64,000 bases of DNA. It comes from Wocania ichthyoenteri Th78 (GTDB lineage: Bacteria > Bacteroidota > Bacteroidia > Flavobacteriales > Flavobacteriaceae). Below the pieces are notes generated by a model, which had not been told where the DNA came from, searched no databases, and was given only the letters and a program-made list of their open reading frames with translations. The position numbers were made by a program, and so were the translations under genes. The stretch lies in the NCBI RefSeq assembly GCF_000789235.1, contig NZ_KN525716.1, positions 186,001-250,000 on the forward strand. Direction: 5' to 3'. Positions 38,699-46,690 of this stretch are shown here, in pieces (position 1 is the first letter of the stretch; every line of letters begins with the position of its first letter).

Positions 38699-41600
38699 TT
38701 ATTCATCTGTAGTATTTTCATTTTCTGTAGTGGGCAGTTTTGCATATTCTATGTATGAATTTAGACTAGATCTTATCTCTTCAATAGAATAATGTGGTTC
38801 AGCTTTTTCATTACAAATTTGTTTAATAAATACATTAAATGCTTTTTCTATAAAATCATTTTTTATTCCTGTATATAAACTTGAAGCAAGTTCTTCTAAG
38901 AGGTATTTTTCCTTTTTTTCTATAACCTCATCTAAAACTAATTTAACATCAAAAGTTCCTTTTTTGTCTATGTTAAATGGCACAGCAATTTTAGTAAATT
39001 CATTTTCACCTTCTAGTACATTTTTAGCTATTGGTAGTAGTGTATTGTAAAGTAACTCTATGTGTTTAATTACTTCTGGGGCAACTTCATCATTATTAAA
39101 AACAATTTTATTGCCTTCTAATTCATTTATTTCTTTAACATTACAAAATAAATCATTTAGTTTTTTTTGAAAATCTGATTCTAAATTTTCATTAATATAA
39201 GCCTCTAATCGTTTAGTATTTACTTTTAAATTTTCGTTCTCTAGATATATTAAAATAAGACTAATTATACTTTTTCTATTTTGATTAGTTAGTTTTAGTA
39301 ATTGCTCGCTATTGATTGTAGATATATTTAAAAAAGTTTTTAAATACTTTAAAAAATAGACAATACTTTGATAAACATCTTTATGTATATTCCAATAATT
39401 AACGCTTAGAGAAAAATAGGCCGACGCTAAATCTATAGCCTTACCCTTTATTAATTCATCATTGTTATTATTTTCTGCTATAGTTTTGGCAAAAACATCT
39501 TCTCTTGTTACTATTTCTTTATTAAGGTGTTTTTCATATTCATCATAGTCTTTTAAATTAAAATAAACTGAATTAAGTTTTTTGAACCAGTATGCTTTCC
39601 TGTCAAGATTCTTGGTCTTTTTTAATGACACTAGAATCTCTTCAATAAACACTTTAGACTCATCGTATCTTTTAAGATAAAAATTATTTAATGCATATAA
39701 TTCTAGGATTTCGTAATCGTTATTAATTATTTTAGACTCTTCTAATATTTTTAATGACTCTATATACAATCTATTATCAAAATGATGTTTAGCCTTAATT
39801 TTTATATTTGTTAGTTTATCACCAATTTTATCTAAAAGTGTTTTATCGTATATTGATAATTTGTCTCTAAATATATTTTCATTACTTGGGATTATTGAAA
39901 GCTGCCTAAAACGATAAAGTTCTCGAATGATTTTATTTAAAGATAATTCTAATTTAGATTTAGGATTAAATCTTTGAAATATTTCCTCTTCATGTTTAGC
40001 CATTATATAAACAACATTTATAAAGTCTTCAGAGAATGATTTAATATTAACTATAATATAGTTTTTGTCTATATCGCTTAAAAAATAACATCTTTTTAAA
40101 CAGTCAATAAAATCACTTATGTCTATACTTGGAACAGTAAAGTTTTTAATCATAATATCCCTAATTTTCTCATCATCATCAAAAGGGATAAACCAACTTT
40201 TTGGTTCTTTAAAGATTTCAGAATCCATTTTAAATTGCAACGGATTTAATTCATATAATTCGACATATGTATTATAATCTAAACAATTAAAATATTCTCC
40301 AAAAGTAGCAGTAAATGAATCTTTTTCGGAGTATTTGCTATAAAACTGAGTAAGTTTATCGTAATCGACAACTTTAGACATGATATGATCTTCATGGAAC
40401 TCAAGCTTGTTATCGATTATTTTTTTGATGTCTTTTAAATCCTTCTTGTCAAATTCTAATGTATTACCAAAAACCCCTTGAAGTGTAATTATAAACTCTC
40501 TTTTGTTATTTTGAAAAACATCTTTTGGACTAAACGAACGGTATCTCAAAATTCTTTCAATATAAATAATGCCTTTTTGTATTTTACTAACCTTTTTTAA
40601 TTCAACTAAACGCTTAGATATTTCTGGAAAAAGACTTAAACGATTATCATACTTTAAAAGACAAAGAATTAATCCTACTAATGCTTTTTGCCATACATCT
40701 TCCTCAAAATCTGTTAAAAAATCAATAAGCAAATTTATTTTTGAAGAATCAAAATTATTAAGAACGCCTATTGAAATTCCGCTAACTAAAAGTGAACGAT
40801 CTTTATAATTATATTTTTTATTGTTTCGTATAGACTGAATTGTATCAAAATCAGTTTTTTCAATTTCTTTAAAGGATATTATCCGATCAAAAATTACTCC
40901 AGATAATTTGTCTTTATATTTAGTTTCAAGTTGGTTATCAAAATCTTTGAAAATTGTAGCATATAATTTTGCTTTCGTATCATAAATATCTGCTAATTCT
41001 TCTTCACTTAATTTTTTTTCGTTTATGTTTTTTTCAAAAAAACTTAATACCTCAAGCAAATTTTCATCTGAAAAAGTGTTAATACTTATAACTTGTGGTG
41101 GTTCAATTTGATCCAGATTTTCAGTTGCTCCATTATTAGTTACATCTAACAACTCCTTGATTTCTGTTATTTTCTGACTAATCTCGGTGGTAGTTTCACT
41201 AGTATCAACAACGGTTGATTCTATATTTTTAGTAATATTTAAAATCTCATCTATTTTAGACAAATAAGATTTATATTCTTTAACAAATGAATCTAAAGGT
41301 TTAAGTATATTCTCAATTTGGAACTTTACATCTTTAATATCTAAACTTATTATATCTAAGTATTCTGTTTGAATAAATGTAGAAATGCGAGGGTTTGTCT
41401 TTAATTCTTCTCTAAAAAAAGCACAAGTAAGATCGTACCAACTCATTAACTTACCATCATCATTCCAACCATCTTCAATAGATTGCTCAAGTGCTAATTC
41501 TACTCTTAAACCATTAATTTTTAACTCTTTAAAAACACTTTTTTTTATAAGCTTAACTATATCTGGGATTCTATTCTCTGAAGTTTTTCCAATAGGAAAT

Positions 41601-41995
41601 AGTAATTTTTGATATTCTTCGTCTACATCCAAATTTGGAAACCTAATATTATTTCTATCTAGTAAATTAATTTCCTTTTTTAAATAATTGGATATATGCC
41701 TAATATCAGCTGGATTTTTATCATTTGCAATGCTATCATACCATTGATAGTTTTTTTTGATATGATTAACAACAATTAAAGTTGATTTAAGATAAGATTT
41801 TCGAACAGATTTTTGAATATCGTGGTTAAAGGGTTCTCCTATTGTATTTCTAATTTTTTGATATACTTTTTTTGTGCTATTACATAAAAGTGCGTCTGAT
41901 CGATTCCCTATTATTCCCCCAATCAAAGTACTAACAATAGCTGATGTTTGAAATTGATTTAATATTGCCGCTGTAATTGTAATAGGTTCCATCAA
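38699..41995 (-). CDS. Large hypothetical protein (1,098 residues) in an accessory segment at comM
   Basis: I do not recognise a named family. The first 40 residues hold a hydrophobic glycine-rich stretch (AIVSTLIGGIIGN) and resemble the N-termini of some large bacterial defence-type ATPases. However, I find no Walker A motif anywhere, so it is not an obvious NACHT or STAND protein. Residues about 240-290 form a coiled coil. The remainder is helical throughout, with TPR-like pairs around 760-900 (ILEESKIINNDYEILELYALN, then FYLKRYDESKVFIEEIL). It lies alone between comM and a copied comM tail. It is unusually AT-rich for its size, even here. A role in phage or plasmid defence is possible by position only. 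Confidence 0.75.
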   Translation of the reverse strand: MMEPITITAAILNQFQTSAIVSTLIGGIIGNRSDALLCNSTKKVYQKIRNTIGEPFNHDIQKSVRKSYLKSTLIVVNHIKKNYQWYDSIANDKNPADIRHISNYLKKEINLLDRNNIRFPNLDVDEEYQKLLFPIGKTSENRIPDIVKLIKKSVFKELKINGLRVELALEQSIEDGWNDDGKLMSWYDLTCAFFREELKTNPRISTFIQTEYLDIISLDIKDVKFQIENILKPLDSFVKEYKSYLSKIDEILNITKNIESTVVDTSETTTEISQKITEIKELLDVTNNGATENLDQIEPPQVISINTFSDENLLEVLSFFEKNINEKKLSEEELADIYDTKAKLYATIFKDFDNQLETKYKDKLSGVIFDRIISFKEIEKTDFDTIQSIRNNKKYNYKDRSLLVSGISIGVLNNFDSSKINLLIDFLTDFEEDVWQKALVGLILCLLKYDNRLSLFPEISKRLVELKKVSKIQKGIIYIERILRYRSFSPKDVFQNNKREFIITLQGVFGNTLEFDKKDLKDIKKIIDNKLEFHEDHIMSKVVDYDKLTQFYSKYSEKDSFTATFGEYFNCLDYNTYVELYELNPLQFKMDSEIFKEPKSWFIPFDDDEKIRDIMIKNFTVPSIDISDFIDCLKRCYFLSDIDKNYIIVNIKSFSEDFINVVYIMAKHEEEIFQRFNPKSKLELSLNKIIRELYRFRQLSIIPSNENIFRDKLSIYDKTLLDKIGDKLTNIKIKAKHHFDNRLYIESLKILEESKIINNDYEILELYALNNFYLKRYDESKVFIEEILVSLKKTKNLDRKAYWFKKLNSVYFNLKDYDEYEKHLNKEIVTREDVFAKTIAENNNNDELIKGKAIDLASAYFSLSVNYWNIHKDVYQSIVYFLKYLKTFLNISTINSEQLLKLTNQNRKSIISLILIYLENENLKVNTKRLEAYINENLESDFQKKLNDLFCNVKEINELEGNKIVFNNDEVAPEVIKHIELLYNTLLPIAKNVLEGENEFTKIAVPFNIDKKGTFDVKLVLDEVIEKKEKYLLEELASSLYTGIKNDFIEKAFNVFIKQICNEKAEPHYSIEEIRSSLNSYIEYAKLPTTENENTTDE

Positions 41996-42080
41996 ATATA
42001 TTTTTTATTAATTTATTCCATTTATATATACTTCTTTAGAAGCAATTTTTAATATTTCATCTTCATAATTTTTGGATGTT

Positions 42081-43616
42081 TCACCCTAACCAACCTTCTC
42101 TATCTAAACTTCTATATTGAATCGCCTCACCAATATGCGAGACATTTACAGTTTCAGTACCTTCTAAATCAGCAATCGTTCTAGAAACTTTAAGTATTCT
42201 ATCGTAAGCTCGTGCCGATAAATTCAATCTTTCCATTGCGGTTTTTAGTAATTGCTTTGATGCGTCGTCTAACACACAATGTTTACGAATTTGCTTGGTA
42301 TTCATTTGTGCATTATAATGAACACTATCGGATTCCGCAAAACGATTGGTTTGTATTTCTCTAGCTTTGGTAACACGCTTTCTTATATCAACCGAGTTCT
42401 CTCCTTTTCTGTCATCACTTAGTTTTTCAAAAGGTACTGGTGTCACTTCAATATGAATATCGATACGATCTAACAATGGACCGGATATTTTACTTAAATA
42501 GCGCTGCATTTCGGCAGGACTTGAAGTTACAGGCGAATCTGGATCATTAAAATATCCACTCGGACTAGGATTCATACTCGCTACCAACATAAAGGATGAT
42601 GGATAAGTTACCGTAAACTTCGCTCTAGATATCGTCACTTCTCTATCTTCTAATGGTTGACGCATAACCTCCAAAACTTCACGTTTAAATTCTGGTAACT
42701 CGTCTAAAAACAACACGCCATTATGAGATAATGAAATTTCTCCGGGTTGTGGAAAACTTCCACCACCAACTAAAGCGACATTCGAAATGGTATGATGTGG
42801 ACTCCTAAACGGACGCTGAGCCATCAATCCAGTATCTTTTACCCGACCAACAACAGAATGTATTTTAGTAGTTTCTAAAGCCTCATGAAGCGTCATTGGT
42901 GGTAAAATACTCGGTAAGCGTTTTGCTAACATGGTTTTTCCTGCTCCCGGTGGACCAATTAAAATGATATTATGTCCTCCGGCTGCTGCAATTTCCATAC
43001 AGCGCTTTATACTTTCTTGACCTTTTACATCGGAAAAATCGAACTCAAGAAAATCTAAGTTTTTTTCAAACTCTTTTCGTGTATCAATTATAGTTTGTTC
43101 TAAAGGTTCTCCTTTATCAAAATAATTAATGACTTGTTCAATAGTATTAACACCATAAACTTCTAAACCATCAACAATAGCTGCTTCTTTAGCATTTTGT
43201 TTTGGAAGAATAAATCCTTTAAACCCTTCTTCTCTAGCTTTAACAGCAATGGGTAATGCGCCTTTTATAGGTTGTAAACTACCGTCAAGCGAAAGCTCGC
43301 CCATTATTAAATATTGTTCTAAATCTTCAGCTTTAATTTGGTCTGTAGATGCTAGAATTCCGATAGCTAAAGTTAAATCATAAGCAGAGCCTTCCTTTCG
43401 TAAATCGGCAGGCGACATATTAATAATAATCTTTTTACCTGGGATTCTGTAACCATTATTCTGAAGTGCAGCGGCAATTCGAAAATTACTTTCTTTTATG
43501 GCATTATCTGGCAAACCTACAAGATGATAGCCCACTCCTTTATCAACATTTACCTCGACTGTAATCGTGGTGGCTTCCACACCAAAAACGGCACTTCCAA
43601 AAACTTTTTTAAGCAT
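42081..43616 (-). CDS. comM: ComM/YifB family Mg-chelatase-like AAA ATPase
   Basis: ComM is a hexameric helicase that extends branch migration when transformed DNA recombines into the chromosome. The 511-residue protein has the N-terminal S5-like domain (VFGSAVFGVEATTITVEVN), Walker A GPPGAGKTM near residue 218, FLDELPEF as Walker B, and MNPSPSGYFND and LLDRIDIHIEV of the Mg-chelatase group. It is complete. The last 30 codons have a diverged second copy at 38607-38696, and a 1,098-codon gene lies between. In other bacteria comM is a known target for genomic islands. Confidence 0.95.
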   Translation of the reverse strand: MLKKVFGSAVFGVEATTITVEVNVDKGVGYHLVGLPDNAIKESNFRIAAALQNNGYRIPGKKIIINMSPADLRKEGSAYDLTLAIGILASTDQIKAEDLEQYLIMGELSLDGSLQPIKGALPIAVKAREEGFKGFILPKQNAKEAAIVDGLEVYGVNTIEQVINYFDKGEPLEQTIIDTRKEFEKNLDFLEFDFSDVKGQESIKRCMEIAAAGGHNIILIGPPGAGKTMLAKRLPSILPPMTLHEALETTKIHSVVGRVKDTGLMAQRPFRSPHHTISNVALVGGGSFPQPGEISLSHNGVLFLDELPEFKREVLEVMRQPLEDREVTISRAKFTVTYPSSFMLVASMNPSPSGYFNDPDSPVTSSPAEMQRYLSKISGPLLDRIDIHIEVTPVPFEKLSDDRKGENSVDIRKRVTKAREIQTNRFAESDSVHYNAQMNTKQIRKHCVLDDASKQLLKTAMERLNLSARAYDRILKVSRTIADLEGTETVNVSHIGEAIQYRSLDREGWLG

Positions 43617-43832
43617 AGTATATGTTTACTGCTTAAATGTAAGAAATGTATTTTAATTTTAGGAAAGTAAGTGATAAACAATTAACAGGTTGCTACATCA
43701 TTAATTCTTATAATTTGAATTCAATTAATTACCAAAAGATTAATATAATGACTATCATAAAATTATTATGTCAGGTTGAGCGCAGCCGAAACCTTTTCAA
43801 AAATATACGTTTATTGACCTTTCGACTGCGCT
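43617..43832. other. Intergenic region upstream of comM with the left part of a split palindromic repeat
   Basis: Besides the comM promoter region, 43769-43832 holds the left arm (with GGTTGAGCGCAGCCGAAACC), loop and most of the right arm (CCTTTCGACTGCGCT) of the same palindromic repeat found intact at 36391-36464. The right arm resumes as CAAGGTGACA at 45069-45078, after the IS110 element. Confidence 0.85.
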
Positions 43833-43882
43833 ATTAGTTTAGCATTTTAAATTTACAGAAGTTTAATTTTATTAAATTTCTG

Positions 43883-44020
43883 AAAAACCAGAAGAGAAAG
43901 GTGAACTATTTCGACTCTTAAACTTTTAGATTTATCCTGAGCATAAGTCCTTTCCCTTCTTAGGTTTTGGTACCATTTAGAATGTTAAGCTTTAAGGCTT
44001 ATTAATAGCGTTAGTACACA
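43883..44020 (+). ncRNA. Predicted bridge RNA of the IS110 element
   Basis: A long stem pairs 43883-43901 (AAAACC, AGAAG, GAAAGG) with 43949-43968 (CCTTTC, CTTCT, GGTTTT). It encloses a loop whose 5' side has TTTCGACT (43909-43916), equal to the left target, and whose 3' side has ATCCTGAGC (43934-43942), able to pair with GCTCA of the right target. A second loop has TTAGAATG (43977-43984), equal to the element's right end at 45059-45066, then a hairpin TAAGC/GCTTA (43986-43990 with 43997-44001). It also has TAATAG (44003-44008), complementary to the left junction CTATTA. Ends of the RNA are not determined. Confidence 0.7.
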
Positions 44021-44062
44021 GACCTATTGGTTCTTCAGGTTTTTAATGATCAATTCAAATTT

Positions 44063-45043
44063 ATGAAAAAATTAATTTCAGGTATCGACATTTCAAAAAA
44101 CACATTAGATTATTGCATCTTAGATTATCAAAAAGTTCAAGTTGAATCAAGGGGAATTATTGACAATACGCCAAAAGCTATCAATCAATGGCTTAAAAAT
44201 TTTGATAAAAACAATGATACATTCGCCTTAGAGCATACAGGGCATTATGGTGCTCTTTTAATTGATTGTATTAGTAAAAGCGGTTTTCAGTTTTATGTTA
44301 TTAACCCTTTAGAACTCAAAAAATCACTTGGGATTCAACGGGGTAAAAGCGATGTTAAAGACGCATATAGAATTGCAGAATATGCTGTAAAAAACAAACA
44401 CAAACTTAAACCTTACAGTTTGCCTTCAAAAGAATTGAGTGCACTAAAAGCATTAATTACAGCAAGAGAGCGTTACGTGAAAATGTCTGTTCAAGTTCAA
44501 AACAGCCAAAAAGCCAATGAAATCCTGAATCAATCAATTGATGTTAAAATGTTAATTGAAGAAGAAAAAAGGCAGATTAAATCCCTAAAAAAAAGCATTG
44601 TAAATATTGAAAATCAAATGAAAGCAATTATTCAGTCAGACCAAAATCTAAGTGGCAGTTACAGAAAAATATCAGCAGTTATTGGAATTGGTCCAGTTAT
44701 AGCCACTAAATGTATTGTAGAAACAGCTAACTTTACAAAATTTGATAACCCTAGAAAGTTTAGCTGTCATTGCGGTCTGGCTCCTTTTCCTTATCAATCT
44801 GGAAGTAGTATCAGAGGAAAAACTAAAACACATTTTTTGAGGGATAGATCGTTAAAAGCTATTTTAACAAAAGGTGCAATTTCAGCAGTCCGGTACGACC
44901 CACAACTTAAAGCATATTACAATCGAAAAATTAAAGAAGGCAAACACCATATGACAGTAATTAATGCTGTTGCTAACAAATTGGTGCTTAGAATCTTTGC
45001 TGTTGCCAAAAGAAATGAACCTTTTGTGAAATTTGCAGCCTAA
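44063..45043 (+). CDS. IS110 family transposase (bridge-RNA-guided DEDD recombinase type)
   Basis: I choose ATG 44063 (MKKLISGIDISKNTLDYC), which gives 326 residues; a start at 44027 would add 12 residues outside the conserved RuvC-like fold. The DEDD set is D9, E57 (FALEHTGHYG), D97 and D100 (RGKSDVKDAYRIAEYA). The C-terminal Tnp domain has IGIGPVIATKCI and GLAPFPYQSGSSIRGKT, with the serine expected to attack DNA. The middle is a coiled coil. Known relatives such as IS621 recombine DNA with a bridge RNA that pairs with both target and donor. The gene is full length and the element looks active. Confidence 0.93.
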   Translation: MKKLISGIDISKNTLDYCILDYQKVQVESRGIIDNTPKAINQWLKNFDKNNDTFALEHTGHYGALLIDCISKSGFQFYVINPLELKKSLGIQRGKSDVKDAYRIAEYAVKNKHKLKPYSLPSKELSALKALITARERYVKMSVQVQNSQKANEILNQSIDVKMLIEEEKRQIKSLKKSIVNIENQMKAIIQSDQNLSGSYRKISAVIGIGPVIATKCIVETANFTKFDNPRKFSCHCGLAPFPYQSGSSIRGKTKTHFLRDRSLKAILTKGAISAVRYDPQLKAYYNRKIKEGKHHMTVINAVANKLVLRIFAVAKRNEPFVKFAA

Positions 45044-45122
45044 AAATTTGTTTTTATCTTAGAATGCTCAAGGTGACATATTAGGCTTATTTAATTTTAC
45101 GAACTCAGATTTATAATAACAA

Positions 45123-45146
45123 AAAACCCTCAATAAAGAGGGTTTT
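45123..45146 (-). terminator. Terminator of the porin gene
   Basis: AAAACCCTC (45123-45131) and GAGGGTTTT (45138-45146) form a 9-bp stem with a 6-nt loop. Read on the minus strand it is followed by a T-run and ends the porin transcript. Confidence 0.85.
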
Positions 45147-45170
45147 CAAAAAAAATTGATTTATAAGGAT

Positions 45171-46433
45171 TTAATTACTCCCATTTAAAAACTTAGGTTT
45201 AATCACTAACATCGCCCAACCCCAGTTTTGCATATCGGATGCATTATTTTCAGCAACACCTTTTAATTCGTACATGCCATCGCTAGCAAACATTTGAGAA
45301 TAGCCTAGTTTTAACGAGTAACCTTTAAAGGCTTTAGAGAATACTAAATCTAACTCTGTTCCTAAACCGTTTTCACCACTTGGTAAATCTTGTTCGCCAC
45401 TAAAGTTTAAAACTTTTACCAATAAACCAGAAGTCTCGCTTAATTTAAAATTTGCAATCACGTGAACATCAAATAATCCAATAGAATTTACATGGTTTCC
45501 AACGAAGAAATAATCCATAAAACCATTAAATTTATGGTTTGTACCGTACAACGGGAAGAATGCTTCCGTATCTGCAGTCGAAGTATCATTTCCACTCATA
45601 AGCTCTAAACCAGCACCAAGTTTTACTTTATCCGACACTTTGTAAGTTAGGTCTAATCCTAAAAGATAAGCACCATCTACATTGTTGCCCATTTGATAAA
45701 ACACATTGGCAGCAACACCTAATTTATTTTTCTTATAGTCTAAATGTGTTCCAAGAGTTTGAATGCTATTTACACCATCTGGATTGTTGTTGGTATCAAA
45801 TTTCTGAAATCCGTTATTCAACAATAACAGGCTTCCTGAAAAACTCTCCCAAGCCTGTTTCAAATATAAATACTGCATGGTTTTATATGAAAAGAACCCA
45901 GCAGTATTATAACCTGTTCCCTCTGAAACAAAGCCAGTAGGATGTGAGTAATCTTGATTAAAAGCCAGTCCAAAATCAGCTATAAATTTTCCTTTTTTAT
46001 ATTTGATTAAAGCAGCATCATGGTTACGTCCTTGTTGTGCCCAATCTAATCCGCCCATAATACGTTGGTCATCATAAGAAATAGCTTGACGCCCTAGTTT
46101 AGTTGAAAACCCTTCACCTAAATTAATCTCTGCCCAAGCTTGAAACACAGCAAACGAGTTGTTTTGATCGTAAGGTAAAATTTGTCGGTTTTCCCCCCAT
46201 ACTATCACATCTTGAAAACTCAAATAAAATTTATAAGCATCAACTTGATAGCCTGCATTTAATCTAATTCTCGTAGAAATTCCAAAACTGGCATCGGCAG
46301 CTTCGGGAATAATGCTTCCAAATCCTTGGCGGTATTCGGTACGGGGTCTAAACTCTCCATCTAATGTAAATTGAGCTTGTGCAAATTGAAATGTCGCCAT
46401 CAACATGCAAATTAATACGTATTGCTTTTTCAT
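45171..46433 (-). CDS. Alginate-export/porin-type outer-membrane beta-barrel protein
   Basis: The 420-residue protein has a clear signal peptide (residues 1-20, ending AQAQ). It is followed by the opening FTLDGEFRPRTEYRQGFG, FGISTRIRLNAGYQVD and FSTKLGRQAISYDDQRIMGGLDW, the pattern of the alginate_exp family of barrel porins. Alternating strands run to the C-terminus. In flavobacteria such proteins are general diffusion or substrate porins, and alginate is not implied. It is divergent from moeA, with 257 bp between them. No molybdenum link is seen other than position. Confidence 0.85.
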   Translation of the reverse strand: MKKQYVLICMLMATFQFAQAQFTLDGEFRPRTEYRQGFGSIIPEAADASFGISTRIRLNAGYQVDAYKFYLSFQDVIVWGENRQILPYDQNNSFAVFQAWAEINLGEGFSTKLGRQAISYDDQRIMGGLDWAQQGRNHDAALIKYKKGKFIADFGLAFNQDYSHPTGFVSEGTGYNTAGFFSYKTMQYLYLKQAWESFSGSLLLLNNGFQKFDTNNNPDGVNSIQTLGTHLDYKKNKLGVAANVFYQMGNNVDGAYLLGLDLTYKVSDKVKLGAGLELMSGNDTSTADTEAFFPLYGTNHKFNGFMDYFFVGNHVNSIGLFDVHVIANFKLSETSGLLVKVLNFSGEQDLPSGENGLGTELDLVFSKAFKGYSLKLGYSQMFASDGMYELKGVAENNASDMQNWGWAMLVIKPKFLNGSN

Positions 46434-46650
46434 TTTTTAAACCTTTTTATAAATCTGTTTTTACTAATAAATTAAGTCTATAAGCACCTAGTTTACTGAG
46501 TACAAATATATAGGCTATAAATTGTGTAGTTTATGACATATCTCATATTGTTCTATGTTATGCTTTTTCCTTTTGTAAAAAATTCAGCATAATAAAAACA
46601 ATCAATACGAAATATTTAAGTAGAGTTTTAATATTTTAATTCTTAAAAAG

Positions 46651-46686
46651 AATAATCGTTATATTTGAATAAACATAACGATTATT
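46651..46686. promoter_or_regulatory. ModE-like operator overlapping the moeA promoter
   Basis: Perfect 12-bp arms AATAATCGTTAT (46651-46662) and ATAACGATTATT (46675-46686) are separated by 12 bp. CGTTAT-N12-ATAACG agrees in arm sequence and spacing with my memory of the E. coli ModE box upstream of modA. The left arm overlaps a TATATTTG -7 box (46660-46667); moeA starts at 46691. This suggests repression of the operon by its own ModE-type product. Confidence 0.8.
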
Positions 46687-46690
46687 TTTA

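Larger units (their letters stand above)
43833..45068 (+). mobile_element. IS110-family element inserted in a palindromic repeat
   Basis: The element is about 1,236 bp. Its limits are fixed by the broken repeat: joining ...TTTCGACTGCGCT (to 43832) with CAAGGTGACA (from 45069) restores the arm sequence of the copy at 36391-36415. The last bases of the left flank and of the element are both GCT, so the crossover is at GC or CT; IS621-type elements use a CT core. There is no inverted repeat and no longer target duplication, as expected for IS110. It carries a bridge-RNA-like leader and one transposase gene. Confidence 0.88.

Noticed and set aside
38699-41995. The 1,098-residue protein as a NACHT/STAND ATPase
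   Set aside because: I could not find a Walker A motif; only the N-terminal and helical look is similar.
43646-43837. A 63-codon frame upstream of the IS110 element
   Set aside because: It runs through the palindromic repeat and the element junction, has no family likeness and is explained by the repeat.
44027-44062. An earlier start for the IS110 transposase
   Set aside because: The extra 12 residues precede the conserved GIDIS core without likeness to the family.
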